Of a DNA stretch of 51,199 nt, positions 16,424 to 24,141 are shown in pieces. The notes under the pieces are model-generated. The model had not been told where the DNA came from. It saw nothing but the letters and a program-made list of their open reading frames with translations, and did not search any database. The DNA is taken from positions 1 through 51,199 of the forward strand of contig CAZYAB010000008.1 in assembly GCA_964645705.1 (NCBI GenBank). Reading direction: 5' to 3'. The stretch comes from CAXGTL01 sp964645705. GTDB lineage: Archaea; Nanobdellota; Nanobdellia; Woesearchaeales; CAXGTL01. The first letter of the stretch is position 1. Every line of letters begins with the position of its first letter. Made by a program: the position numbers and the translations under genes.

Positions 16424-17122
16424 TTATTTACTGCGGATATCCGCTATAAATTCATTGAACAGTTCTTTTTCTGTTTTTCCAAACAATTTCTTGAACTGTT
16501 TATCATAATTAGACTTGATAGGATTCTTGATATATGAATCCATTAGTCTAATTATAGTATAAGGTGACTTGTTTTTAGCAAGAAATCTAGTAAATGCAGC
16601 CCAAACAGGATAGATAGGCACATGCCCTTTTTCAAACTTTTTTCTAAAATATCTGTAATGAATAATAGAATAATCAACTTTATACTTAATAATCATTTTT
16701 TTTAATTGTTTTTTTGTTAAATCAAAACCACTGCCCACATATGAAGCAAAGCCTTCTAATAACCAACACGGTTTATTTATTCCATAATAAAATTCCCAAA
16801 AAACATGATTCATCTCATGCTTCATTATATCAAAGAAATCACTCTTCTTCCACCTACCAATTTTCTCAATAAACTCAGGACTCCTTGTTACAAGGGTTCC
16901 ACCTTTGACAACAGTAGCAGTGCCCCATTTAAAATAATAATCTTTCATATTTTTCTTAAAATCCTTTTCATTATCACAAATAATTATCTTAAATTTAGGA
17001 ACACTTCTTCTAAACAATCTTTTGTTGATATTATAAGCTTTTTTTAATGCGTTAAGGCTTGACTTAGAAATAGGTTTATTTCTATAAACAGTAGCAAATT
17101 TTATGTTTTTAGTAAACTTCAT
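16424..17122 (-). CDS. Gluzincin-type metallopeptidase-like protein
   Basis: 232 residues. HEMNH at 102-106 and a glutamate at 123 in WLLEGFASY form the HExxH...E zinc site of gluzincin (peptidase MA) proteins. The N-terminal part (residues 1-95, including KFKIIICDNEKDF) and the helical C-terminus with ELFNEFIAD fit this fold. There is no signal peptide or membrane helix, so it appears cytoplasmic. Substrate unknown. Its 5' side contains a C-rich stretch (G-rich on the plus strand, 17127-17141). Confidence 0.72.
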   Translation of the reverse strand: MKFTKNIKFATVYRNKPISKSSLNALKKAYNINKRLFRRSVPKFKIIICDNEKDFKKNMKDYYFKWGTATVVKGGTLVTRSPEFIEKIGRWKKSDFFDIMKHEMNHVFWEFYYGINKPCWLLEGFASYVGSGFDLTKKQLKKMIIKYKVDYSIIHYRYFRKKFEKGHVPIYPVWAAFTRFLAKNKSPYTIIRLMDSYIKNPIKSNYDKQFKKLFGKTEKELFNEFIADIRSK

Positions 17123-17126
17123 TTTT

Positions 17127-17141
17127 GGGCCGGGGGGTGGG
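17127..17141 (+). repeat. G-rich tract between two minus-strand genes
   Basis: GGGCCGGGGGGTGGG stands out in an AT-rich gap only 27 bases long. It has three G runs, one of six, and could make a weak quadruplex on the plus strand. In the minus-strand message it is a C-rich run 4 bases before the ATG of the peptidase-like gene, in place of a Shine-Dalgarno site. It shares the GGGTGGG and GGGCC elements with the tract at 2585-2617. Confidence 0.45.
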
Positions 17142-17149
17142 TAGAACGA

Positions 17150-18226
17150 TTATTTCTTTTTCTTTTTTATTTTTAACATGTTTAATAGTTTTGCAAAAAA
17201 GCCTTTTTTCTTTTTCTTCTCTGGTTGTTCAATTGGCCTGGGAGTTGGCACGAACTTTTCCTCATGAAATTCTTCTAATGGAACTGGAGAAGGCAATTCC
17301 AAGTCAAACTCTCTTTGTTTAGTTGATAAAGCAGGCAGTTCAAAATCATTAATTTGTAATCTTGTTTCAGATTTTATGTCTAATTTTTTCTTTGATTTAA
17401 TAGATCTTTTAACTTGTTCTCTTATTGTTGGTTTTTCAACTACTTTTGGCATTTTCACTTTTTCTTGCTTTTTTTCGACTTCAGGTTCCATTTCTTCGGG
17501 TTCAACAATTCCTTTTTCAATCATTAACTCTGTCTCTAGATCATGCAATTCCTGCTTTTTTTCTTCAAGAATCTTGCTTATGTGTTCAATAACCTTGAAC
17601 TCAGCATCTATCTCACTATCGCCTTTTTTATATAATAGATCACTTGACATTTGTTTAAGCTTATTTATTCTCTGTTTTATTCTCATGATCAATACTTTAT
17701 TTTTTTCTCTTGGATTTTCCATCATCTTTGCTAATTTCTTTTCTAGATCAAGAACTCGTGATGCCAAGCCAGTTAATTTTTCTTTTTTTAACATATCATA
17801 TTCTTTTTCTAATAACAGTTTTTTCTCACGTTGCTGAAGAATTGAGTCAAGCTTTTTTTCCAGATAATCAATTTTATCTTTAAGAATATTTATCTTAAGC
17901 TGTTTCATCTCAACTTTTGTTATTTCTCCTTTTATTTTTTTATGATCAACAACAAGATCCATTCTTTCTTTAAGATACCTAAGTGTTTTTTGTATTTTAT
18001 CAACATCTAAATCATGCGCATCATGTTTTGATTTAAGAAATAGATTAAGTTTTTCTTGCATTGATTGCATTGTTTTTTTAAGTTCTTGAATCTCTGGTGA
18101 CGTAAAACTACTTGGCTGATTTAGATTACTTACATCAAGATCCACGTCTGGCTTAAGATTACTTTTTCCCATTACATTTAGGAAATTCTTTAACTTGGCA
18201 CTGTTTAATTTTAGATTATCTGACAT
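17150..18226 (-). CDS. Long coiled-coil protein, 358 aa
   Basis: Residues about 45-240 are heptad-rich Lys/Glu/Leu helix with a likely antiparallel coiled coil. After that comes a low-complexity linker with Pro, Glu and Lys (EPEEMEPEVEKKQEK, PVPLEEFHEEKFVPTPRP) and a basic tail, KKKKKGFFAKLLNMLKIKKKKK, that could be an amphipathic membrane-binding helix. Starts 4 bases after the stop of the P/M-rich gene, so the two are one operon. No family recognised. Confidence 0.68.
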   Translation of the reverse strand: MSDNLKLNSAKLKNFLNVMGKSNLKPDVDLDVSNLNQPSSFTSPEIQELKKTMQSMQEKLNLFLKSKHDAHDLDVDKIQKTLRYLKERMDLVVDHKKIKGEITKVEMKQLKINILKDKIDYLEKKLDSILQQREKKLLLEKEYDMLKKEKLTGLASRVLDLEKKLAKMMENPREKNKVLIMRIKQRINKLKQMSSDLLYKKGDSEIDAEFKVIEHISKILEEKKQELHDLETELMIEKGIVEPEEMEPEVEKKQEKVKMPKVVEKPTIREQVKRSIKSKKKLDIKSETRLQINDFELPALSTKQREFDLELPSPVPLEEFHEEKFVPTPRPIEQPEKKKKKGFFAKLLNMLKIKKKKK

Positions 18227-18229
18227 TCT

Positions 18230-18682
18230 TTACCTACTGAATAAGCTTAAACTCTTTTTTGGTTTTTTTGGGCCTGGTGAACCAGGCATTGGTGGTGGTG
18301 GTAAATTCATCTTAGGCATCATTCTTTGAGGCCGCGGACCAGGCATAGGCATTGGCTGTTGCATTGGCCTTGGTTGCATTTGTTGAGAACCTTGAGGAAA
18401 CATTGGCCTTGGAGGCACAGGCGGTTGAGGCGGCATAGGCCTTGGACCAGGCATTGGCTGTCTTCTTTTTAATAAATGCAATATTTCTACTATTCCTTGA
18501 GCAATTTTCTGATTCTGGCTAATTATCTCTTTTAACATACCTTTTAATTCTTCATGAACAGAATCTACGCCAACGTCAGATTTAAGCTCTTCAGAAGCTG
18601 TATTCAAAGCATTTGAAAACTGGTCTAATTTTGTACTAAGATGATTAATTGATTCTAAAACCTCTGGATTATCAATTTCCAT
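18230..18682 (-). CDS. Helical protein with Pro/Met-rich tail
   Basis: 150 residues from the ATG at 18680-18682; the GTG 9 bases earlier is part of the GTAGGTGG Shine-Dalgarno region. Residues 1-70 form two helices (NPEVLESINHLSTKLDQF, KGMLKEIISQNQKIAQGIVEIL). Residues 75-140 are low complexity, rich in Pro, Met, Gln and Gly (for example PGPRPMPPQPPVPPRP). The end (KKPKKSLSLFSR) is basic. Likely a partner of the coiled-coil protein that follows it. Function unknown. Confidence 0.65.
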   Translation of the reverse strand: MEIDNPEVLESINHLSTKLDQFSNALNTASEELKSDVGVDSVHEELKGMLKEIISQNQKIAQGIVEILHLLKRRQPMPGPRPMPPQPPVPPRPMFPQGSQQMQPRPMQQPMPMPGPRPQRMMPKMNLPPPPMPGSPGPKKPKKSLSLFSR

Positions 18683-18817
18683 GTATACCACCTACTTTTT
18701 TTTATTATTTATATATATAAATATTATTTAATAGAATCATGATATATAAATTTATCTATTAAAATTGTACTTAAAACCCAATTAACTTTATAAATCCCTA
18801 TATACACCACATACTCA

Positions 18818-19423
18818 ATGCAAGAAAAAATATCACAAGGAGCAGAAGCTTCTATATACAAGGATGAAGACAAGATCATAAAGCACAGAACAATTAAGTC
18901 ATACAGAAACAAACAAATAGATGAAAAACTAAGAAAATACAGAACAAGAAGAGAAGCAAAAGTTCTTAAGAAGCTAGAAGCATTAGGATTTGCTGCACCA
19001 AAAATAATAAAAGACATTGATGAAATTGGAATGAAGATTGAAATGGAGCACATTGATGGCACAAAATTAAGAGATTTTCTGCATAAGAATCACAAAGATC
19101 TTAGCAATGAAATAGGTAGAAAGATAGCAATATTGCATAAACATGATATAATACATGGCGACTTGACAACATCAAACATGATTGTCAAAGAAGAGATTTA
19201 TTTAATTGATTTTGGTCTTAGTTTTTTTTCTAAGAAACCAGAAGACAAAGCAGTTGATCTGCATCTTTTGAAAAGAGCTTTGGAAAGTAAACATCATATG
19301 ATTTTCAAAGAATGTTTTGATCAAGTAATAAAAGCTTATAAAGAACATTATCCTGATCACAAACAAGTTTTAGATAGATTAGAAAAAGTTGAGAAAAGAG
19401 GAAGGAATAAAGGTAAAGGGTGA
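18818..19423 (+). CDS. bud32: KEOPS complex kinase/ATPase Bud32
   Basis: 201 residues. A reduced kinase fold: GAEASIYK in place of the glycine loop, an ERRAKVL-like helix (TRREAKVLKKLEALG), catalytic HGDLTTSN (113-120) and metal-binding DFGL (131-134), then SFFSKKPEDKAVDLHLLKRALES typical of Bud32. In archaea it works with Kae1 in making t6A37 on tRNAs that read ANN codons. Here it is not fused to Kae1, and Kae1 is not in this window. A TATA box (TTTATAAAT, about 18787-18795) lies near -25. Confidence 0.95.
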   Translation: MQEKISQGAEASIYKDEDKIIKHRTIKSYRNKQIDEKLRKYRTRREAKVLKKLEALGFAAPKIIKDIDEIGMKIEMEHIDGTKLRDFLHKNHKDLSNEIGRKIAILHKHDIIHGDLTTSNMIVKEEIYLIDFGLSFFSKKPEDKAVDLHLLKRALESKHHMIFKECFDQVIKAYKEHYPDHKQVLDRLEKVEKRGRNKGKG

Positions 19424-19429
19424 ATAATC

Positions 19430-20191
19430 ATGGACATAAATAAAACAACAATACCTAATAATTATGGTGAAAGACTAACAGTACTAACCCGAAACCCAGC
19501 AGTAAAAAATGATTATGTAGTTATTACACACGGGTTTGGCTGTGACATGCACAACAGAGGTTTATTAGATGATATAGCACATAAATTAGTTGCTCGTGGT
19601 TACACAACTGTTCAATTCAGTTTCTCTGGTTGTGGTTATAGTAAAGGAAATTTTAAAGAAACAAGTTTAACAAAACAAAAAAAAGACTTAGACGTTATAA
19701 TGAAAGATATTGTTCTACCTCACAAACCAAAAACTATTACAATGATAAATATGTCATTTTCTGGACCTGTTTCTATTGTTAGAGGTAACAAAAGTATAGA
19801 TTGTATGATATTACTTAGTGCTCCAAACAAGCCATATGATAGTCTTAGTGCATTTTTTGAAAAAAAAGGCAAATTTGATACAGAGGGAGTTTCAGAAGCT
19901 TTAAGAAGGACAGGCGAGACAACTTATGTTGGGCCACAGTTTTGGTCTGATCTAAAAAAGTATGATTTAAATAAATTAATCAAAAAAATAAAAGTCCCAT
20001 TATTATTAATATATGGTAAAGAAGACACATTGGTTACTGGTAATAATGCAACTTCATATTTTTTAAATGCAAATGAACCAAAACAGTTGGTTTTTATTGA
20101 AGGCGCAGATCATAGTTTTGAAGATCCAAGATGTAGAAGAGAAATGATTGATGATATTGTTTGGTTTTTGAATAAATATATTCAGAGGTGA
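19430..20191 (+). CDS. Alpha/beta hydrolase
   Basis: 253 residues. ITHGFGCDMHN (oxyanion region), FSFSGCGYSKG, the nucleophile elbow INMSFSGPVSI (Ser109), GKEDTLV (acid) and ADHSFEDP (His) make up the serine hydrolase triad on an alpha/beta fold. The elbow is N-M-S-F-S, so both glycines of the usual GxSxG are replaced. Substrate unknown. Six bases after bud32 and 6 before the HIT gene, so probably one operon. Confidence 0.85.
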   Translation: MDINKTTIPNNYGERLTVLTRNPAVKNDYVVITHGFGCDMHNRGLLDDIAHKLVARGYTTVQFSFSGCGYSKGNFKETSLTKQKKDLDVIMKDIVLPHKPKTITMINMSFSGPVSIVRGNKSIDCMILLSAPNKPYDSLSAFFEKKGKFDTEGVSEALRRTGETTYVGPQFWSDLKKYDLNKLIKKIKVPLLLIYGKEDTLVTGNNATSYFLNANEPKQLVFIEGADHSFEDPRCRREMIDDIVWFLNKYIQR

Positions 20192-20197
20192 TAAAAA

Positions 20198-20599
20198 ATG
20201 ACAGACTGCATATTTTGCAAAATCATAAAAAGAGAAATACCAAGTTATAAAGTGTATGAAGATGAGGATTTCTTAGCATTTTTAGACATATTCCCATTGA
20301 ATAAAGGGCATGTTCAAGTAATACCTAAAAAACATGTTCAGTTTGTATGGGATGTTGAAAATCCTGGAAAACATTGGGAACTTTGTACTAAAATAGCAAA
20401 AGCAATTATGTCATCATTTGAACCTGAAAGAGTCATGTCATTTGTCTTAGGAGAACAAGTACCACATGCACACATATGGTTGGTTCCAAGATATGAAAAT
20501 GATGGACATGGTACCAATATTGATTTTAAGAATGTTAAGAAGTTTAGTGAAGAAGAATACAAAGAAATAGCAGATAAAATAAAAAGCTTTTTAAAATAA
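20198..20599 (+). CDS. HIT-family nucleotide hydrolase/transferase
   Basis: 133 residues. CIFCKIIKREIPSYKVYED with a CxxC zinc pair at the start, FLDIFPLNKGHVQVIPKKHV and the histidine triad region VPHAHIWLVPR. Proteins of this family split nucleotide phosphoramidates or dinucleoside polyphosphates. The third triad histidine is a Trp here (H-A-H-I-W); the first two, including the nucleophile, are kept. GAGGTGA Shine-Dalgarno 7 bases upstream. Third gene of the bud32 unit; a tRNA gene follows. Confidence 0.92.
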   Translation: MTDCIFCKIIKREIPSYKVYEDEDFLAFLDIFPLNKGHVQVIPKKHVQFVWDVENPGKHWELCTKIAKAIMSSFEPERVMSFVLGEQVPHAHIWLVPRYENDGHGTNIDFKNVKKFSEEEYKEIADKIKSFLK

Positions 20600-20621
20600 C
20601 TTCGTTTTTTTATATTTACAT

Positions 20622-20759
20622 GGCGGTATAACTCAGTCTGGTTAGAGTGCTACGCTCATATGTTTGAGCGATGATCCTCAGGGAAATGATTAAGCCAAAC
20701 TAACTGAGTGACGTAGATGTCCCGAGTTCAAAATTATAATGAAAATCTCGGTACCGCCA
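20622..20759 (+). tRNA. tRNA with CAU anticodon (Met or Ile2), two introns
   Basis: Acceptor GGCGGTA/TACCGCC, D arm ACTC-AGTCTGGTTA-GAGT, anticodon stem CTACG/CGTAG, loop CTCATAA, T stem CCGAG/CTCGG, discriminator A at 20759. Intron 1, 20661-20710 (50 nt), lies between 37 and 38: central helix CTCA/TGAG, bulges TA|T and TG|A. Intron 2, 20733-20745 (13 nt), lies in the T-loop between 59 and 60: helix TTCA/TGAA, bulges AA|A and AA|T, with the T stem itself as the outer helix. Spliced length 74. The non-initiator anticodon stem points to elongator Met or Ile2; which one depends on modification of C34. CCA is not encoded. Confidence 0.9.
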
Positions 20760-20806
20760 TTTTATTTTTATTCTAAAAAAGTTAAGAAATAGTAAAATAA
20801 AAAAAA

Positions 20807-21013
20807 TTATAATGAAGAACTTATCTTAGTCAATAGATTAATAACATCTAATCTTGCATAAATATAAATTGCTGCTATAAAAAACAAACCCAGCAAACCA
20901 ATCAAAATAGCAATCAGATAATTCTTGTGTTTTAATATTTTATTCTGTTGTGCTTGTAATCTTTGAGAATAAGAAATTTCGTATGTTTTCCCTTTTTCAT
21001 CAACATATTTCAT
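20807..21013 (-). CDS. Small single-pass membrane protein, 68 aa
   Basis: A charged N-terminal part (MKYVDEKGKTYEISYSQRLQ, then QQNKILKHKN) is followed by one hydrophobic helix at about residues 33-54 (LIAILIGLLGLFFIAAIYIY) and a short tail. The Shine-Dalgarno site GTAGGTGG, 6 bases before the ATG, supports the start. Family unknown. It could present a short cytoplasmic segment at the membrane. Confidence 0.65.
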   Translation of the reverse strand: MKYVDEKGKTYEISYSQRLQAQQNKILKHKNYLIAILIGLLGLFFIAAIYIYARLDVINLLTKISSSL

Positions 21014-21102
21014 GTTTTACCACCTACATTTTATTTAATACTATAATACTATATATGCAGACATTTACAATATTTAAAGATTATGATACCTTAATAGTTA
21101 TA

Positions 21103-22080
21103 TTAAATCCTATATTTTTCTAATTGCTTTTTATTTATCTTAGGAACTGTAATTTTTCTTTTATTTTTACCAAAAGAATAAGCAATTTTCACTTTTTTAT
21201 TAATATCATCTGAATATCTAGCAGTCATCATTGATGCTAATCTTAAACTTCTCTTAGAAAAAGCCCCTCTTAATAATGAGACAGGTCCGACAGCATCTTT
21301 TGCTTCTAAAACAATATCATTATTTTTCTTAAATTGTAATAACTGGTCATTATCTTGCTCATTTCTTCCAATTATCACTTTTGTTTTATCATCCAATCTA
21401 AAATGTCTTCCAATCTTTAGAATCTTTATATCTTCAACACTACAATCAGAATCATGATCAAGCAAATCTTTTAATTTATTTGCATAACCTTCATTAGTTA
21501 ATAAACAACCGCCAGCAGGCGTTGAATAATCTTTTATTTTGTATTTTTTTGCTAATTCTAATTGTCTTTTTCTTTGCCTTCCTTGTATGTCTAATAATTT
21601 ATTTTTATTAATAAGTTTATTTTGTTCAGGAACTGTTTTTGGCAAGATTTTTGCTGATAATGGTCTTAGTAAATAATCACCTAAGCCAGATTCTTTTTGT
21701 ATAAGTTTTAGCGCATTATTGTTTTGTGACATTGGCCTTTGTCCAAGAACTTCACCTGTAAACACAAAGTCTGCTTTCATTCTTTTCATTATTTGTTTTG
21801 CTTTTCTTAGCATGAATATTTTACAGTCAATGCAAGGATTCAAATTCTTTCCATAACCATGTTCAGGATTTCTCACAACATCTATAAACTCTCTGCTAAT
21901 ATTCACTTGCTTAAACTTTGCTCCTAGTTCTTCAACTATCTTCTTTACCTTATCTTTGTTCTTACCAAAGAACGGACTAGTGAAATACAGTGCAGTTACA
22001 TCTGTGCCTTGATCTAGTATTAGTTTCAGAGCTATTAAACTGTCCAAGCCTCCTGATACCAACCCTATTGCTTTTGTCAT
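21103..22080 (-). CDS. PP-loop tRNA sulfurtransferase (MnmA-like) with NFACT-R_2 domain
   Basis: 325 residues. SGGLDS at 9-14 is the ATP pyrophosphatase P-loop; NLNPCIDCKIFML and TPAGGCLLTNEGYA carry the cysteines used in tRNA thiolation by MnmA/ThiI-like enzymes. Residues about 210-285 (LKIGRHFRLDDKTKVIIGRNEQDN ... DAVGPVSLLRG) match an NFACT-R_2 RNA-binding domain, an established fusion in this group. It probably makes thiouridine in tRNA. Positioned back-to-back with the pilin gene and close to the NFACT-R gene. Confidence 0.85.
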   Translation of the reverse strand: MTKAIGLVSGGLDSLIALKLILDQGTDVTALYFTSPFFGKNKDKVKKIVEELGAKFKQVNISREFIDVVRNPEHGYGKNLNPCIDCKIFMLRKAKQIMKRMKADFVFTGEVLGQRPMSQNNNALKLIQKESGLGDYLLRPLSAKILPKTVPEQNKLINKNKLLDIQGRQRKRQLELAKKYKIKDYSTPAGGCLLTNEGYANKLKDLLDHDSDCSVEDIKILKIGRHFRLDDKTKVIIGRNEQDNDQLLQFKKNNDIVLEAKDAVGPVSLLRGAFSKRSLRLASMMTARYSDDINKKVKIAYSFGKNKRKITVPKINKKQLEKYRI

Positions 22081-22161
22081 TATTGTATTTAATTAGAAGT
22101 TTATTTAAAAACCTTGTTAAATTCCGACAAATTTATATATAAATACTTCATAAATCATAAT

Positions 22162-22626
22162 ATGCATCAGTTATTTAGTAATAAAAAAGGGGTATCGCCT
22201 TTAGTTGCGACTGTTTTTCTAATGGCATTTGCAGTAGGATTAGGAGCAGTTGTTATGCAGTTTTCAGAAGGTTTGATAGGTGGTGAAGAAAAAACAGCAT
22301 GTGGTGCAGATTTCCAGCTGGTGGTGACAAACATTTGCATGAGAACTGCAAAAAGTTTTGAATTCACAGCAGCCAATAAAGGAGATGTTAACATAGATGG
22401 ACTCAGAGTGCTTATTGAAGATTCGAGCGGTGATGAATCTTCGAAAAAATTCATGAGCCCGATATCAGAAGAAAAGTCAATGAGCCAAAAGATAAATTAT
22501 AATGGAAAACTTGAAGCTGTCCAGTTCATTCCACTGATCAAGAAAGGAGTTGCAAAAGACTCAGGAATTAATGCGTGCAGTATAAGGGCAATCACATTTA
22601 CAAAAAATAAAATAAAATCTTGTTAG
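22162..22626 (+). CDS. Type IV pilin/archaellin-like protein with class III signal
   Basis: 154 residues from ATG 22162, fixed by a TATA box (TTTATATATAAA, about 22132-22143). N-terminus MHQLFSNKKGVSPLVATVFL: the prepilin peptidase should cut after KKG, leaving a hydrophobic helix (VSPLVATVFLMAFAVGLGAVVMQF) that packs in a filament core. The rest is beta-rich, with four cysteines (near residues 52, 60, 136 and 154) that may form disulfides. Secreted pilus or adhesion subunit. No assembly ATPase or platform gene is in the window. Confidence 0.8.
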   Translation: MHQLFSNKKGVSPLVATVFLMAFAVGLGAVVMQFSEGLIGGEEKTACGADFQLVVTNICMRTAKSFEFTAANKGDVNIDGLRVLIEDSSGDESSKKFMSPISEEKSMSQKINYNGKLEAVQFIPLIKKGVAKDSGINACSIRAITFTKNKIKSC

Positions 22627-22636
22627 AGTTTTTAAT

Positions 22637-23407
22637 ATGAAAATTAGAATAAATATTTCTAAAACAATAGAACAGAATGCAGCTTCTTATTATGAAAAAG
22701 TTAAGAAATTAAAAAGAAAATTAGAAGGTGCAACAAAAGCTTTAACAAGAAGCAAAGAAAGATTAGACAAATTAAAGAAAAAAGAAATACAAGTTAAAGA
22801 AAAAAGTAAAAAATCAAAGTCAACCAAGATCTCGGTGGAACGAAAATGGTATGAAAAGTTTCATTGGTTTATATCTTCCACCAAATTTCTAGTCATAGGT
22901 GGAAAAGACGCAACTTCTAATGAAATAGTTGTAAAGAAACATACAGAAAAAGGTGATTTAGTGTTTCACACTGATATTCCTGGTTCGCCATTTGTCGTGA
23001 TAAAAGCAGATGGTAAAAAAATAGACAAAGAAACAAAACAAGAAGCTGCTCAAGTATGCGCATCTTATTCTCGTGCTTGGAAACTAGGCTTAGGTCAGAC
23101 AGAGGTTTACATGATAAAACCTGATCAAGTTAAAAAGGAATATGGTTTGCCAAAAGGTAGTTTTATGATACATGGCAAAAGAGAGTATTTTGCTCCTAAG
23201 TTAGAGATTGCAATAGGCATAACAAAAGAAAACAAGATAATTGGTGGTCCATTATCAGCAATTAAAAAGCATTCTGAGAAATATGTAGTAGTTGTTCCAG
23301 GCAAGTATAAAAAGTCAGATATTTCTAAAAAGATTAAAAAGAAGATTGGCGGAACATTAGATGAGATAAGTAGGTTTTTGCCTAGTGGTGGTTGTGAGAT
23401 AAAATAA
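22637..23407 (+). CDS. C-terminal half of an RqcH/NFACT protein (coiled coil + NFACT-R)
   Basis: 256 residues. KTIEQNAASYYEKVKKLKRKLEGA is the start of the coiled-coil M region of RqcH/Tae2. KFLVIGGKDATSNEIVVKKH, DLVFHTDIPGSPFVVIK and ASYSRAWKLGLGQTEVYM make a canonical NFACT-R domain. RqcH binds stalled 50S-peptidyl-tRNA complexes and adds Ala tails. The NFACT-N domain and helix-hairpin-helix that should come first (about 400 residues) are missing, and the 10-base gap to the pilin gene has no room for them. Either the protein is split and the N-half is elsewhere, or it is a reduced form. Confidence 0.88.
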   Translation: MKIRINISKTIEQNAASYYEKVKKLKRKLEGATKALTRSKERLDKLKKKEIQVKEKSKKSKSTKISVERKWYEKFHWFISSTKFLVIGGKDATSNEIVVKKHTEKGDLVFHTDIPGSPFVVIKADGKKIDKETKQEAAQVCASYSRAWKLGLGQTEVYMIKPDQVKKEYGLPKGSFMIHGKREYFAPKLEIAIGITKENKIIGGPLSAIKKHSEKYVVVVPGKYKKSDISKKIKKKIGGTLDEISRFLPSGGCEIK

Positions 23408-23537
23408 TGAACCCGCCCGGACTTTCGTAATTGATTATTTCGAACCGGGGTCAATCGGTATCTCCTGTTATAAACAGCCGAAGCCGATCGCACTATTTGC
23501 CCAACCTGAAAAAGCTACCAGGCTATGCTACGGGTCC
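23408..23537 (-). tRNA. tRNA-Arg(UCG) with three introns
   Basis: Minus strand. Acceptor GGACCCG/CGGGTTC, D arm GCAT-AGCCTGGATA-GTGC, anticodon arm ATCGG-CTTCGGA-CCGAT (UCG, G37), T arm CCCGG-TTCGAAT-CCGGG, discriminator A at 23408. Introns: 23497-23517 (21 nt, D-loop; helix GCCT/GGGC, bulges GG|T and AA|A); 23460-23477 (18 nt, 37/38; CTTC/GGAG, bulges GG|C and AT|A, inner stem TGTT/AACA); 23422-23438 (17 nt, T-loop 59/60; TTCG/CGAA, bulges AA|A and AG|T). Mature length 73 with a 4-base variable loop. TATA box (TTTTTATA) on the minus strand near 23567-23574. It fills the gap between the NFACT-R gene and alba. Confidence 0.88.
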
Positions 23538-23602
23538 ATTGTACAGAACTAATTTATGCCTACAACTATAAAAACCTTACCTAAAAAAAAGAAACAATGT
23601 GC

Positions 23603-23887
23603 TTACTTCTTCAGTAATACTATTTCAATTGTTGAAACTCTAACTTGTTTGCCTTCTTTGTTCTGAAACTCTTCTGAGTCAATCTTTATTTCTTTTACTA
23701 CTGCTTGACCTTCTAGGAATCGTTTTGTAGCTACTTCTGCAATGTCAACTGCCCGAGAAATAAACTTACCACGAGCTTTTACAAGAACTTCTGTTGCTCC
23801 TTTTGTTGTAAACTGCATTACAACTCCTGTAACATAGTTCATAAAAGGTCTACCGCCAACAAAGATTGTGTTGTCTGTATTAACCAT
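23603..23887 (-). CDS. albA: Alba, DNA/RNA-binding chromatin protein
   Basis: 94 residues. NTIFVGGRPFMNYVTGVVMQF, EVLVKARGKFISRAVDIAEVATKRFL and VSTIEIVLLKK match Alba. It binds double-stranded DNA and RNA as a dimer and shapes archaeal chromatin. The usual paired lysines near the start (GKKPV in many Alba) are a single Arg here (GGRPFM). Lies 11 bases downstream of rps17e on the same strand, with GGAGG before its ATG. Confidence 0.95.
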   Translation of the reverse strand: MVNTDNTIFVGGRPFMNYVTGVVMQFTTKGATEVLVKARGKFISRAVDIAEVATKRFLEGQAVVKEIKIDSEEFQNKEGKQVRVSTIEIVLLKK

Positions 23888-23898
23888 ATGTATCCCTC

Positions 23899-24084
23899 CT
23901 AACTACTCTTCTTAAGTCTTGTTATATAGCCTGCTATGATATTTCTTAACTTCTTAGATGGTATATCAGCAAACTTTTCAACTAATTTCTTGTTTTCTTC
24001 AAATGATTTCTTAAATTCTTCAGAGTGCTTACTAAACAAATCTTTTGTTACTCTCTTTATTAACTGTGTTTTTATTCTTCCCAT
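23899..24084 (-). CDS. rps17e: Ribosomal protein eS17
   Basis: 61 residues from the ATG at 24082-24084, giving the family start MGRIKTQLIKRVTKDL; an ATG 12 bases earlier would add MFNY, which the family lacks. FEENKKLVEKFADIPSKKLRNIIAGYITRL is the conserved helical core. A small-subunit protein found only in archaea and eukaryotes. A TATA-like element (TAATATATAAA-like on the minus strand near 24115-24125) lies upstream. Confidence 0.93.
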   Translation of the reverse strand: MGRIKTQLIKRVTKDLFSKHSEEFKKSFEENKKLVEKFADIPSKKLRNIIAGYITRLKKSS

Positions 24085-24141
24085 GTAATTAAACACCCAT
24101 AATAATGCTAGGATAGTAAAATTAATATATAAATGTATCTC

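Noticed and set aside
20661..20710. C/D-box guide RNA inside the tRNA(CAU) intron, as in archaeal tRNA-Trp
   Set aside because: CGATGAT- and ATGATTA-like boxes and a CTGA are present, but each C box has a mismatch, there is no D' box, the CTGA is used in the splice helix, and the sequence before it does not match the anticodon arm.
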